Source: Spirochaetia bacterium
GTDB lineage: Bacteria > Spirochaetota > Leptospiria > Turneriellales > JAOUOS01
Direction: 5' to 3'
DNA length: 56,307 nucleotides
Assembly (NCBI GenBank): GCA_029880285.1
Contig: JAOUOS010000018.1
Coordinates: 1-56,307, forward strand
The position numbers and the translations under genes are program-made. A model generated the notes under the pieces. The model was not told where the DNA came from. It ran no database searches and saw only the letters and a list, made by a program, of their open reading frames with translations. Of this stretch, positions 48,805-56,307 are shown piece by piece (the stretch's first letter is position 1; every line of letters begins with the position of its first letter).

Positions 48805-49272
48805 CTACAAACCGCTGCTGGGCGGCACACATGCTTTCGTTGTTTTTGACGTTGATTTATCTGCGTAATCTATACTCGCAGAGCAGTTAGCCTCATTTTC
48901 TGATGTTCGATATGTGTTGCACTGGGGTTTTTCTGTACAAATTAGAAAACAGTAATTGATACCATCATCATGGATAACGCAGATTGAACTTTCAGGGCAA
49001 TCTGCGTTTGTCTTGCAGCCTTTCGCGCCGCAGTAGCCGCCGCTAAAATTTGTTAGGCAAATTAAGTTTATTGGAATTTCACTGTCATAACAAGCGGCTT
49101 CTTCTCTTTGGCAATTTTCATTTGTAAGGCATTCGGCGCCTATTCCCACAGATGCAGCGCCTTCAGTTCCATCGCATAATCCGCTGCCGCAGTTTAAAAA
49201 AGCAATAAAGCATAAAAAAAACACGGGTAAAAAAACTGACGTAAATTTAATTGATAATAATCTTAATTTCAT
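48805..49272 (-). CDS. Cysteine-rich lipoprotein
   Basis: The 155-residue protein has a lipobox at C28 (IAFLNC) and at least twelve Cys in the mature part, arranged in repeats of the type NCQ.., KTNADCPESSICV and SGLCDG, with C-terminal ASIDYADKSTS. The NADCP-x-x-S-x-C pattern resembles small disulfide-rich modules found in Myxococcota and other environmental bacteria, usually surface-displayed. Disulfide bonding requires an oxidising envelope. It has no enzymatic motif. It starts 17 bp downstream of the OMP-like gene stop, so the two are likely co-transcribed (49784 to 48805). Confidence 0.7.
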   Translation of the reverse strand: MKLRLLSIKFTSVFLPVFFLCFIAFLNCGSGLCDGTEGAASVGIGAECLTNENCQREEAACYDSEIPINLICLTNFSGGYCGAKGCKTNADCPESSICVIHDDGINYCFLICTEKPQCNTYRTSENEANCSASIDYADKSTSKTTKACVPPSSGL

Positions 49273-49289
49273 AATTTCTCTTCTTTATT

Positions 49290-49784
49290 TTACTTGCCTA
49301 ATTTTATGCCCACGCCAATTCTTATTTCATGTGTGTATATATTTTCTAATGAAACTATAGTATAACCGAAAAAAAATCTGTTTATAACAGAAATTTGCTT
49401 TGATGGATAATATAAAAAATTTGCAGAAAAAGCGGGATTTATACCGCCATTATCATACCAAATTTGCATGCCGCCCCCTGCTTCAAGACTATATTTTTTT
49501 GACAAAATAATACCTATGAGCATTTCTGCGTTTATAAGGGGAAAGTAATCTTCTTTTTTATTCAATAAGATGCCAAGACCGATATTAGGCGTAAAATATA
49601 AATTATCTTTAATATTATAACGGGGAGTAAAATCAAAAATGCCAGATGCCGCCCATCCATTTTCCTGAAGAGCCAAAACAGGCGCTACGGTAAATGATAA
49701 GAGTTCTATTTTTTTATCAGCGGCAGAAATTGATGATGAGGTTATTATAAAACCCAGAAGAAATACAATAGTTTTTTTCCTCAT
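49290..49784 (-). CDS. Outer-membrane beta-barrel-like protein
   Basis: The 164-residue protein has a signal peptide (about 1-21, cleaved near ISAA) and eight to ten amphipathic strands with turn residues Gly, Asn and Asp (TPNIGLGILL, YSLEAGGGMQIWY, VINRFFFGYTIVS). It ends with a strand (RIGVGIKLGK), unlike the usual terminal Phe of barrels. It resembles small OmpA-N/OmpW-type barrels in length. It precedes the cysteine-rich lipoprotein gene. The family is not recognised. Confidence 0.55.
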   Translation of the reverse strand: MRKKTIVFLLGFIITSSSISAADKKIELLSFTVAPVLALQENGWAASGIFDFTPRYNIKDNLYFTPNIGLGILLNKKEDYFPLINAEMLIGIILSKKYSLEAGGGMQIWYDNGGINPAFSANFLYYPSKQISVINRFFFGYTIVSLENIYTHEIRIGVGIKLGK

Positions 49785-49914
49785 TATGCCAATAATAATA
49801 AAAATGATGAAGAGTCAAATTGAATTAAATTTAAAATTGTTTTTAAGTTTTTTTATTTTAATTGAAAATATTGACAAAGGGTACGGATTAAAAATGTTGT
49901 AATAATATAATTTT

Positions 49915-50439
49915 ATGAATATGATAAAAAAAATTATACTTATGTTTTTAATATCTGTAAATATATATTCGGCAGATAAAAGCTTTAAAGATAAAATAGA
50001 TAAAAGATATTACGAACTTGAATTTAATAGTATAAAAAATTTCATTATTAGTTTAGAAGATATTTTAAATAAAAACCCAATTTCACTTGTAAATAAAACT
50101 ACATACTATATGGAATACAAATATAACATCTTTGAAGAAACTTCAAAGATGGTTATAAAAATTATTCATAAAGTAGAAGACAAAAAACTTGAAGTTATTG
50201 AAAAATCTGATATTGAGTTTAATCGGTTTCGTAGAAAATACAGCAAGTCAATTTATCCTGTAAGTGAATTTTATGATATAAAAATAATAGAATATTTTAT
50301 TGATGATAAAAACAACAAAATAAATATAATTTTAAGGAATGACCATTGGTGGTACCGCTTATCATTTGATTATAAATTAAATGATAAAAAAATATATTCA
50401 TTTTATAATTTTCCCGAAAAAGCGGTACAGCTTGATTAA
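49915..50439 (+). CDS. Exported hypothetical protein
   Basis: The 174-residue protein has a signal peptide (about 1-20, NIYSADK) and a mature domain rich in Lys, Ile, Tyr and Asn, apparently alpha/beta: KNFIISLEDILNK helix, then strands with YYMEYKYNIFEE, MVIKIIHKVEDKKLEVIE and INIILRNDHWWYRLSFDY. A beta-sandwich or START-like barrel is possible. I do not recognise it. The start ATG is preceded by only a weak purine stretch. It lies 38 bp upstream of the second patatin. Confidence 0.55.
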   Translation: MNMIKKIILMFLISVNIYSADKSFKDKIDKRYYELEFNSIKNFIISLEDILNKNPISLVNKTTYYMEYKYNIFEETSKMVIKIIHKVEDKKLEVIEKSDIEFNRFRRKYSKSIYPVSEFYDIKIIEYFIDDKNNKINIILRNDHWWYRLSFDYKLNDKKIYSFYNFPEKAVQLD

Positions 50440-50477
50440 AACTGCAAAAACTGTTATATGTATATAATTTGCGATTT

Positions 50478-51407
50478 ATGAAAAAAATTCTCTCAATTGA
50501 CGGCGGCGGCATTCGGGGATTGATTCCTGCTTTGGTACTGGCAGAAATTGAAAATCGAACAGGCAAAAGTATATCAAAAATGTTTGATCTAATCGCGGGT
50601 ACTTCAACGGGAGGTATTTTAGCGTTAGCACTGTGTAAAGATAACGGAAAGGGTAAGCCTAAGTTTACAGCGGCAGAGCTTGTTGAAGTTTATTCCCAAA
50701 GAGGAAAAGAGTTTTTTAACCGTACAATTAGTAAGGCTATTTTATCATTAAATAGTATTATTAGTGAAAAATACGCGGCAAAAAGTATTGAGAAAGTACT
50801 TGAAGAAATTTTTGAAATGGATAAATTGGGCAGTTCACTTGCCGATGTATTAATTTCAAGCTACGATATACAAAATAGAGAACCTTTGTTTTTTAAAAGC
50901 TGGAAAAAAGAAATGGCAGGTGTATTAATGAAGCACGCGGCAAGAGCGACAACCGCGGCGCCAAGTTTTTTCAGGCCTGCTTTAATACCAGTAGATAAAG
51001 GAATTCGTGTATTGGTAGACGGTGGTGTCTTTGCCAATAATCCCGTGGTTTCTGCCTATGCTGAGTTTAAAAGACGGTTTCCTAAAGAAAAAAATGTCCT
51101 TGTTCTTTCTCTTGGCACGGGGCAAACAAGAACAATTCCTTATAATGAAGCCAAAAAATGGGGTACTTTAGGGTGGGCTTTGCCATTGTTAAGCTGTATT
51201 TTTGACGGAGTTAGTGATGCCGCTGAATATCAAATGACCTACATATTAGGCGAAAACTTTTACAGGTTGCAGACAATGTTAACTTCGGCTTCTGATGATT
51301 TAGATGATGTTTCAAAAAAGAATATTGCCGCGTTAGAAGAAGAAGGCGCGAAACTGATAAATTCAAGTAAACCGGAATTAGATAAAATTTGCCGACTGAT
51401 AAGCTAA
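50478..51407 (+). CDS. Patatin-like phospholipase (plant-patatin type)
   Basis: The 309-residue lipid acyl hydrolase has the oxyanion loop DGGGIRGL (residues 8-15), the nucleophile elbow GTSTGG with S43, and DGG with D181 in VLVDGGVFANNP. I start at ATG 50478 (MKKILSIDGGG); a TTG at 50469 would only add three residues. There is no signal peptide. This subtype is close to plant patatin and also to effector phospholipases of some bacterial defence systems (CapV), but no CD-NTase, Cap2/3 or other immune gene is adjacent. Housekeeping lipid turnover remains the default. A short Lys-rich hydrophilic gap separates it from the HNH gene. Confidence 0.85.
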   Translation: MKKILSIDGGGIRGLIPALVLAEIENRTGKSISKMFDLIAGTSTGGILALALCKDNGKGKPKFTAAELVEVYSQRGKEFFNRTISKAILSLNSIISEKYAAKSIEKVLEEIFEMDKLGSSLADVLISSYDIQNREPLFFKSWKKEMAGVLMKHAARATTAAPSFFRPALIPVDKGIRVLVDGGVFANNPVVSAYAEFKRRFPKEKNVLVLSLGTGQTRTIPYNEAKKWGTLGWALPLLSCIFDGVSDAAEYQMTYILGENFYRLQTMLTSASDDLDDVSKKNIAALEEEGAKLINSSKPELDKICRLIS

Positions 51408-51492
51408 AAATGAAATTACCATATAAATTCGTTTACAATACAATTAAAACCATTTTTTTGCCGAAAAGCGCATATTAATAAAAGAGGTAAAT

Positions 51493-52146
51493 ATGAAATT
51501 TTGGAGTTCAAAAAAACAAGAATTAAAAGATTTAATAAATAAAAAATTAGTTAAAAAAGAAAATATAAAAACGGATACAGTTAAAATAGAAAAGCAGGCA
51601 AAGTTAGCTGCGATACCAGAAAAAAAACAGAAAGTAACAAAAACCGCTATTGCAAAAACAAAAGAAAAAAAATCTACCGAGAGAAAAGTAAGAAAAGAAG
51701 TAAAGTCGCTTAGTGTTAAAGAAAAAATTGATATGTATTTAAAAAAAGGGCCAAAGTGTTGGTCATGGCAAGGTCCTATTACCGGTGACGGATACGGTCA
51801 AATTTGGGCAGGCCCTAATTATGTTATTAAGGCCCATAGAGCGATATACGAAAGAGAGATAAAAGAATTAAAAGTAGAAGAAAGGCTAAAAAATAAATGC
51901 GGCAATAAGAAATGCGTAAATCCCAAACATTGGGAAGTTATTAAAAAGAAAATATATATACGAAAAGGCCCCGCTCGTTTAAGAGGGCAGTTAAATGGCA
52001 TGGCTGTTTTAACGCCAAAGGATATTAGAAAAATAAGAAGTTCGTATCCTAAAAAGAATTACGCGAAGTTAGCCAGAGAATTTAATGTGTCTGCGTCTCA
52101 AATTACGCGTATTATAAAGCGTGTGTGTTGGACTGATATAGATTAA
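51493..52146 (+). CDS. HNH endonuclease-like protein with basic N-terminal tail and HTH
   Basis: The 217-residue protein starts with about 75 Lys-rich, probably unfolded residues. A phage-type HNH domain follows (about 80-155): CWSWQGPITGDGYGQIW, then AHRAIYEREI and KNKCGNKKCVNPKHWEVI. The last matches DHxCxNxxCVNPxHL of homing HNH enzymes, but the first His of that motif is replaced (RLKNKC), so catalysis may be lost or altered. The C-terminal part (about 170-217) has LTPKDIRKIRSSYPKKNYAKL and REFNVSASQITRIIKRV, a NUMOD-type helix-turn-helix. It is preceded by AAAGAGG. It lies 84 bp before dnaN. It may be a mobile free-standing HNH gene or a domesticated DNA-binding protein. Confidence 0.75.
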   Translation: MKFWSSKKQELKDLINKKLVKKENIKTDTVKIEKQAKLAAIPEKKQKVTKTAIAKTKEKKSTERKVRKEVKSLSVKEKIDMYLKKGPKCWSWQGPITGDGYGQIWAGPNYVIKAHRAIYEREIKELKVEERLKNKCGNKKCVNPKHWEVIKKKIYIRKGPARLRGQLNGMAVLTPKDIRKIRSSYPKKNYAKLAREFNVSASQITRIIKRVCWTDID

Positions 52147-52160
52147 TGATAAAAAAGCAG

Positions 52161-52184
52161 AGTAAAAAAACTTATTTTTTTACT
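52161..52184 (+). terminator. A/T hairpin terminator after the HNH gene
   Basis: AGTAAAAAAA (52161-52170) and TTTTTTTACT (52175-52184) are exact inverted repeats around CTTA, followed by TTATTT. It separates the HNH gene from dnaN. The stem contains few G/C pairs, so strength is uncertain. Confidence 0.45.
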
Positions 52185-52230
52185 TTATTTCTTATACAAT
52201 AATTCTTTTTTGACCTACGGAAGTTAAAGT

Positions 52231-53391
52231 ATGAAATTTCGTGTTTCAAAAGATTCTATAGAAAAAAGCATGTCACGTATTGAAGCTATTGTGCCGGCAC
52301 GCGATATGCAGACACTTTTATCTAATGTTTTATTAACTTTAGATAAAAATAAGTTGAGTATTACCGCTTCAGATATGGAAAGTACGGTAAAAATATCTAT
52401 GGATGCCGCAGAAAGCGAAAACGGTCAGCTTATTGTTAGAGCTAAAAAATTAAGCGAAATTGCGAAACAGTTAAATTCAGATGAACTTGTCTTTAACGCG
52501 AAGACGGTAGAAAAAGATGAAAATGATGACTCATCAGAAACTTATTATAACATTCAAATTGAAGGTACAGGTACGAAAGCAGCTAAGTTTAGAATGACCG
52601 GAGGTGACAGGTCTCATTTTCCTGATTTAAATAAAATTGAAGATAATAAGCTTTCATCAATACCAACAAATATTATTTCAGAAATGCTGCAAAAAACCAT
52701 GTATTCAATTTCTCATGAAGATAATCGCTATATTTATAATGGAATATACTTTTCGGCCAACGGTTCAAAACTAACTCTAGTGGGTACCGATGGAAGACGT
52801 CTTGCAGCTGTTCAAAGAGATGTGCCAAATCCCGTAAATTTAGCCGGTGATTCTGAAGAAGAATACGATATTGTTGTTCACGCCAAAGCGGTGCGTGAAC
52901 TTCAGAGAATTTTAGACGCTGATGATACCATGAATATTGGTATTGAGCAAAGAGATATATTCTTTAGAGTGGGTGACGCTGAATTATCAAGCAGACTTTT
53001 AGAGGGAAAATTTCCTGACTATAAAAAAGTAATTCCTGAAACTGCCGAAATTAAGTTTTCTATCGAAAGAAAAATTATTTTAGACGCCTTGCAGCAGATA
53101 ATGGTAATGACAGAACCTCCATCGCACCAGGTTAAACTTTTTTTAACAAACGATAATTTAGAAATAAGCGCGAATACTCCCGATGTGGGTGAGGCAGAAA
53201 TAAGCATACCTGTAGAATATAAAGGCGAAGAATTAGAAATAGGTTTTAATGCTTTGTATTTAACCGATATTTTAAAAAATTTAAACTGCGAAAAAATAAA
53301 CGTTGAGCTTAATGATTCTTCAAAGCCTATTGTTATTAAAGACAATGATGATCCCGGTTTTGTATCACTTGTTATGCCGATGAAAATTTAA
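52231..53391 (+). CDS. dnaN: DNA polymerase III beta subunit (sliding clamp)
   Basis: The 386-residue clamp is a ring dimer of three similar domains per subunit that tethers the replicase. The N-terminus reads MKFRVSKDSIEKSMSRIEAI. Further family stretches are GTDGRRLAAVQRDV and VVHAKAVRELQRIL in the middle domain, and the C-terminus ends with KPIVIKDNDDP, VSLVMPMKI. Length is slightly above the usual 366-380. recF follows 7 bp downstream. The gene normally preceding dnaN (dnaA) is absent; an HNH gene stands there instead. The promoter is not clear; GGAAGTT lies shortly before ATG. Confidence 0.97.
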   Translation: MKFRVSKDSIEKSMSRIEAIVPARDMQTLLSNVLLTLDKNKLSITASDMESTVKISMDAAESENGQLIVRAKKLSEIAKQLNSDELVFNAKTVEKDENDDSSETYYNIQIEGTGTKAAKFRMTGGDRSHFPDLNKIEDNKLSSIPTNIISEMLQKTMYSISHEDNRYIYNGIYFSANGSKLTLVGTDGRRLAAVQRDVPNPVNLAGDSEEEYDIVVHAKAVRELQRILDADDTMNIGIEQRDIFFRVGDAELSSRLLEGKFPDYKKVIPETAEIKFSIERKIILDALQQIMVMTEPPSHQVKLFLTNDNLEISANTPDVGEAEISIPVEYKGEELEIGFNALYLTDILKNLNCEKINVELNDSSKPIVIKDNDDPGFVSLVMPMKI

Positions 53392-53398
53392 CTAACAC

Positions 53399-54592
53399 AT
53401 GAATAAACTATCTGAAGAAAAAGCTTCAGAAAATACAATATATCCTCTCAGGCTTAAAAAAATAAATTTAACAAATTTTCGAAATTACGCGAAATTAGAA
53501 TTAAATCTTGATTCAGATGTTATTTTTATAACCGGTGAAAATGGTTCGGGAAAAACATCTATTTTAGAGGCTGTTTCTTTAGCCAGTGTATTGCGATCTT
53601 TTCGTAAAAGTTCAGATAAAGATATGATATTATGGGACAATTCGTATTATTCTATTAATATTGAATATAATGATAAGGGGGGCGGTCAAAAACTTCATAT
53701 TGGTTATGGTAAAACTTCAGAATCTGACAATGAAAAAATATCGCGGCATCTAAAATATAACAGCGAAAAATTAACGCGTGTTTCAGATTTTGTCGGTAAA
53801 TTTCAAACTATTGTTTTTTCACCAAATGATATAGATATTGTTGATACATCTTTAACTGAGAGAAGACGGTTTGTCGATATTACTCTTTCTTCTTTAAACT
53901 CTCAATATATGAAATCACTTCAAAATTACCGTAAAACTCTTCAAGTAAGAACAGCTTTATTAAAAGAACACAAATATAAACCTCTTGATAAAATATATTT
54001 TCGCTCAATTGATATGGAACTCGCGAAAGACGCTGTTTTTATTCAAAAGAAGAGAAAAGAATTTATAATAGAATTTCAAAAGCACTTTGAAAAATATGTT
54101 TTTGAAATATCAAACAATAAAGATAATTGGATTATATCATATGAGCCTTCTGTAAAAAAAGCTGAAACTGAAAACGACTATATTGATGAAATAGAATCGC
54201 GTCTTTCTGAAGATATTAGAAAATTAAGAACAACAAAGGGAATACATCTTGATCAAATTAACTTTCATCCGGCTCATAATTTAAATCTTGAAATTAGAAG
54301 AATTGCCTCTCAGGGACAAAAAAGAACAGCTGCTTTGGCGCTAAAAATGGCTCAGTTTTCTTACGCCAGACAGCTTTCGCATAAAACTCCTGTGTGTCTT
54401 ATTGATGATGTACTTACCGAGCTTGACGAACAAAGACGAATAAGTTTTATTAAATTTTTAAGTGAAATTGGCCAGGCTATTATTACATCGGCGCATATAA
54501 AAGATATGAATTATCTAAAAGAAAAAATAGGTCTTAAAAATAAAGTAACCGTGTATCAGCTGAGCAATGGATTAATTCATACGCTCGATTAA
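53399..54592 (+). CDS. recF: DNA replication and repair protein RecF
   Basis: The 397-residue SMC-like ATPase loads RecA at gaps together with RecO and RecR. It has a Walker A ITGENGSGKTSILEA (about residues 43-57), the signature LASQGQKRTAALALKMAQ (about 300-317) and Walker B VCLIDDVLTELDEQRR. The N-terminal 15-residue extension before LKKINLTNFRNY is longer than usual but has an ATG and follows dnaN by 7 bp. The stop overlaps the convergent gltX stop by 4 bp. Length is normal (about 360-400). Confidence 0.95.
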   Translation: MNKLSEEKASENTIYPLRLKKINLTNFRNYAKLELNLDSDVIFITGENGSGKTSILEAVSLASVLRSFRKSSDKDMILWDNSYYSINIEYNDKGGGQKLHIGYGKTSESDNEKISRHLKYNSEKLTRVSDFVGKFQTIVFSPNDIDIVDTSLTERRRFVDITLSSLNSQYMKSLQNYRKTLQVRTALLKEHKYKPLDKIYFRSIDMELAKDAVFIQKKRKEFIIEFQKHFEKYVFEISNNKDNWIISYEPSVKKAETENDYIDEIESRLSEDIRKLRTTKGIHLDQINFHPAHNLNLEIRRIASQGQKRTAALALKMAQFSYARQLSHKTPVCLIDDVLTELDEQRRISFIKFLSEIGQAIITSAHIKDMNYLKEKIGLKNKVTVYQLSNGLIHTLD

Positions 54593-56118
54593 CTTGTTTT
54601 CTCTATGGAATTTTTTAATCTTTTTAAAACTCTTTCTTTACCTAAGAGAGTTAAATAAACAGGAAGTTCAAGTCCTTCTGTTTTGCCGGTAGAAGCCGAT
54701 CGTATGGTCATAAATAAATCTTTACCTTTTAAATCGCAAATGTTGCCTGATTCTTTTATTAAATTTGAAATTTGATCTTTGTGCCAGTTTGTTTCTTTTT
54801 CAATAAGGTCTGCGAAAGTTTCAGTTAGTTTTTTCGCGAAAGGTTTTTTAAGCCACTCTATTGCCGTATTTGATATTTCAAATTTATCAAAAAAATCGCC
54901 TATGTATTTTTCAATTTGAGACAAATAATCAAGGTAAACCCTTAGTGATAAAAGAATATCTTTTAATGTCTTTCCGTTTAATTCGCTTTCAGGAACTTGT
55001 TTTGATTCTATGACAAATGGCATAACGTCTTTTAAGTATCTTTCTTCACTCATTTCTCTTATATGATTATTTGAAAGCCAGTTTAATTTAGATTTCGCGA
55101 ACAGATATTTTTCTAGTTCGAAGTGATTTAATTCTGAAAGCTCAACGCCATCTGCCTGCGATAAATCAAACACATCAAACATCGAAGGGCTTTTATTGCA
55201 TCTTTCAATATCAAACTGAGAAATAATTTTTTCTTTTTTCATAAACTCAATGCCGTCAGGCGGCGACCAGCCTAAAAGACTCATGTAATTTAAAAATGCT
55301 TCGGGTGAATATCCCATATCTCTAAAAGATGTAATGGCCGTGGCGCCGTGTCTTTTAGAAAGTTTTTTATGGTCACTACCAACAATTTCGCTTACATGTG
55401 CCCATTCAGGTTCATCGCATTCAAAAGCTTTATAAATAGCTATTTGCCGGGGCGTATTTGAAAGATGGCCCACACCTCTTATAACATGCGATATTTTCAT
55501 TAAAATGTCATCTACTACTACGGCAAAATTATAAGAAGGGAAATTATCAGATTTAATAATAATAAAATCGCCTATTAAAGAAGAATCAAATTTTACATCG
55601 CCTTGAACAATATCTTTTACGATAATTTCTTCTTTTGGCATTTTAAAACGAATTACCATGTCTTTTTTTTCCTGCTTTTTCTTTTCAACTTCTTCAGTTG
55701 AAAGGCTTCTGCATTTGCCGTCATATACCGGCGGCAGACCCATGGCTTCGCGCTGTTTTTTCTTTGCTTCTAGCTCTTCGTTTGAGCAAAAACAAAGGTA
55801 CGCCTTGTTTTTTTCTACAAGCATTTGAGCGTGGTTTTGATATATTTCAAGTCTTTCTGATTGTTTATACGGTCCAAACTCGCCGCCTTTTTCATCCCCT
55901 TCGTCCCATTCTAAACCTAACCATACCATAGATTCAATCATTTGCTGGCGGCTTTTTTCGTCTGATCTTACCTGATCGGTATCTTCAATTCTTAAAACAA
56001 AGGTTCCTTTTTTGGCTCTTGCGTATAAATAATTAAAAAGGGCGGTTCTTGCCCCGCCTACGTGTAAGTATCCGGTAGGTGAGGGTGCAAAACGGGTGCG
56101 AACGGGTTTATTACTCAT
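54589..56118 (-). CDS. gltX: Glutamyl-tRNA synthetase
   Basis: The 509-residue class I aminoacyl-tRNA synthetase has the HIGH-type motif in SPTGYLHVGGARTA (residues 12-25), the KMSKS-type motif in DHKKLSKRHGA, and a helical anticodon-binding C-terminus. The segment VVDDILMKISHVIRGVGHLSNTP is typical. It charges tRNA-Glu, and if GatCAB is present perhaps also tRNA-Gln; this cannot be judged here. Length is normal (about 470-510). It is a single gene on the minus strand, with its start at 56118. Confidence 0.96.
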   Translation of the reverse strand: MSNKPVRTRFAPSPTGYLHVGGARTALFNYLYARAKKGTFVLRIEDTDQVRSDEKSRQQMIESMVWLGLEWDEGDEKGGEFGPYKQSERLEIYQNHAQMLVEKNKAYLCFCSNEELEAKKKQREAMGLPPVYDGKCRSLSTEEVEKKKQEKKDMVIRFKMPKEEIIVKDIVQGDVKFDSSLIGDFIIIKSDNFPSYNFAVVVDDILMKISHVIRGVGHLSNTPRQIAIYKAFECDEPEWAHVSEIVGSDHKKLSKRHGATAITSFRDMGYSPEAFLNYMSLLGWSPPDGIEFMKKEKIISQFDIERCNKSPSMFDVFDLSQADGVELSELNHFELEKYLFAKSKLNWLSNNHIREMSEERYLKDVMPFVIESKQVPESELNGKTLKDILLSLRVYLDYLSQIEKYIGDFFDKFEISNTAIEWLKKPFAKKLTETFADLIEKETNWHKDQISNLIKESGNICDLKGKDLFMTIRSASTGKTEGLELPVYLTLLGKERVLKRLKNSIEKTS

Positions 56119-56307
56119 ACGTCAGCTTTTGCTTAAAAGACACCGCGTCAATTTAGATCAGATTTTAGTTTAAACACCATAAGCCACAGAGCGTACTATA
56201 TTGTAGTTGATTGTATAAAAAGCGGCAATACTCCTACCTTTTACACGAAGATCGCACATAGTGCGTCTTTTATTGTAATTTAACGGGATCAAAGTCCCAA
56301 AAAGGAT
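56119..56307. other. Upstream region of gltX at the right edge
   Basis: No gene is seen. A hairpin, CGCAC-ATA-GTGCG (56253-56265), extended by AAGA/TCTT with one bulge, is followed by TTTTATT on the plus strand and could be a terminator for either strand. The fragment ATAAGCCACAGAG near 56180 shares GCCACAGAG with the MITE-like repeat at 14.1 kb, but is too short to count as a copy. Confidence 0.3.

Noticed and set aside
50478..52146. CBASS- or retron-like defence system formed by the patatin and HNH genes
   Set aside because: No nucleotide cyclase, sensor or reverse transcriptase next to them; the two genes are also separated by 85 bp without coupling.
56178..56190. Second copy of the MITE-like repeat near the right edge
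   Set aside because: Only about nine bases (GCCACAGAG) agree; the ends and symmetry are missing.
1..56307. Search for a DGR template repeat or reverse transcriptase in the window
   Set aside because: No frame has reverse-transcriptase motifs and no second copy of the 90-211 pattern was seen by eye; the elements must lie outside, if they exist.
1..56307. tRNA, rRNA or CRISPR array
   Set aside because: No intergenic stretch shows a tRNA cloverleaf with GTTCRA arm, rRNA signature or regularly spaced repeats.

Overview
The window is A+T-rich chromosomal DNA from a double-membrane bacterium that uses the standard code (TGA is a stop, for example at the end of the PBP2 gene). I see no plasmid or complete prophage core. 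Lipoproteins with lipoboxes, outer-membrane barrels (one PorV/UPF0164-like), RlpA, a LytM-like protein beside a bactofilin and DUF327/YaaR, a 7TMR-DISM sensor kinase, DUF3332 and a cysteine-rich lipoprotein together suggest a spirochaete or a nearby deep-branching phylum. I cannot fix the phylum from sequence alone. ATP-citrate lyase, a ferredoxin, a two-subunit pyruvate-carboxylase-type enzyme, glutamine synthetase III and selenophosphate synthetase point to an anaerobic or microaerophilic life with a possible reductive TCA branch. Bacterioferritin and a bacteriohemerythrin fit occasional oxygen exposure.

Layout. 1-515: the C-terminal end of a DUF1566 protein that looks like the variable region of a diversity-generating retroelement (DGR), a 3-nt-loop hairpin over its stop codon, a perfect 38-bp palindrome and a gene remnant. 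675-4768: bacterioferritin, then LytM-like protein, bactofilin and DUF327, then a patatin and an unknown gene. 4740-9486 (minus): a giant sensor kinase/phosphatase and a glycosyltransferase-like membrane protein. 9487-9778: a divergent regulatory region. 9779-13814: aclB and an unusually long aclA, followed by a ferredoxin on the minus strand. 14100-14238: a MITE-like inverted repeat. 14258-19294 (minus): peptidase U32, glnN, selD. 19426-20026: mazEF. 20041-23358 (minus): rnr, tsaB, tsaE. 23574-27207: hemerythrin, HEAT and YbjN-like exported proteins, an adenine methylase with a tiny PD-(D/E)XK nuclease, DUF3332.

27482-34415 (plus): TPR protein and the elongasome operon mreB-mreC-mreD-mrdA-rodA. 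34425-41747 (minus): a tightly packed block of ten genes (PorV-like barrel, a stand-alone FlgD-Ig-like secreted domain, folP, cdaA, ybbR, pdxJ, acpS, ruvB and two unknowns). It sits tail to tail with rodA and links folate, c-di-AMP, PLP and acyl-carrier synthesis. 41765-45170: lipoproteins, purM, rlpA. 45190-48669 (minus): biotin carboxylase and carboxyltransferase. 48805-51407: exported proteins and a second patatin. 51493-56118: an HNH protein, dnaN, recF and gltX, without dnaA.

Main points of interest: the probable DGR target and its palindromes at the left edge; the 914-residue AclA; the kinase with a dead receiver and an intact PP2C phosphatase; the 156-residue nuclease beside the adenine methylase; a probably leaderless mazEF operon under a palindromic operator; and the HNH protein occupying the place upstream of dnaN. 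No tRNA, rRNA, CRISPR array or reverse transcriptase gene was found.
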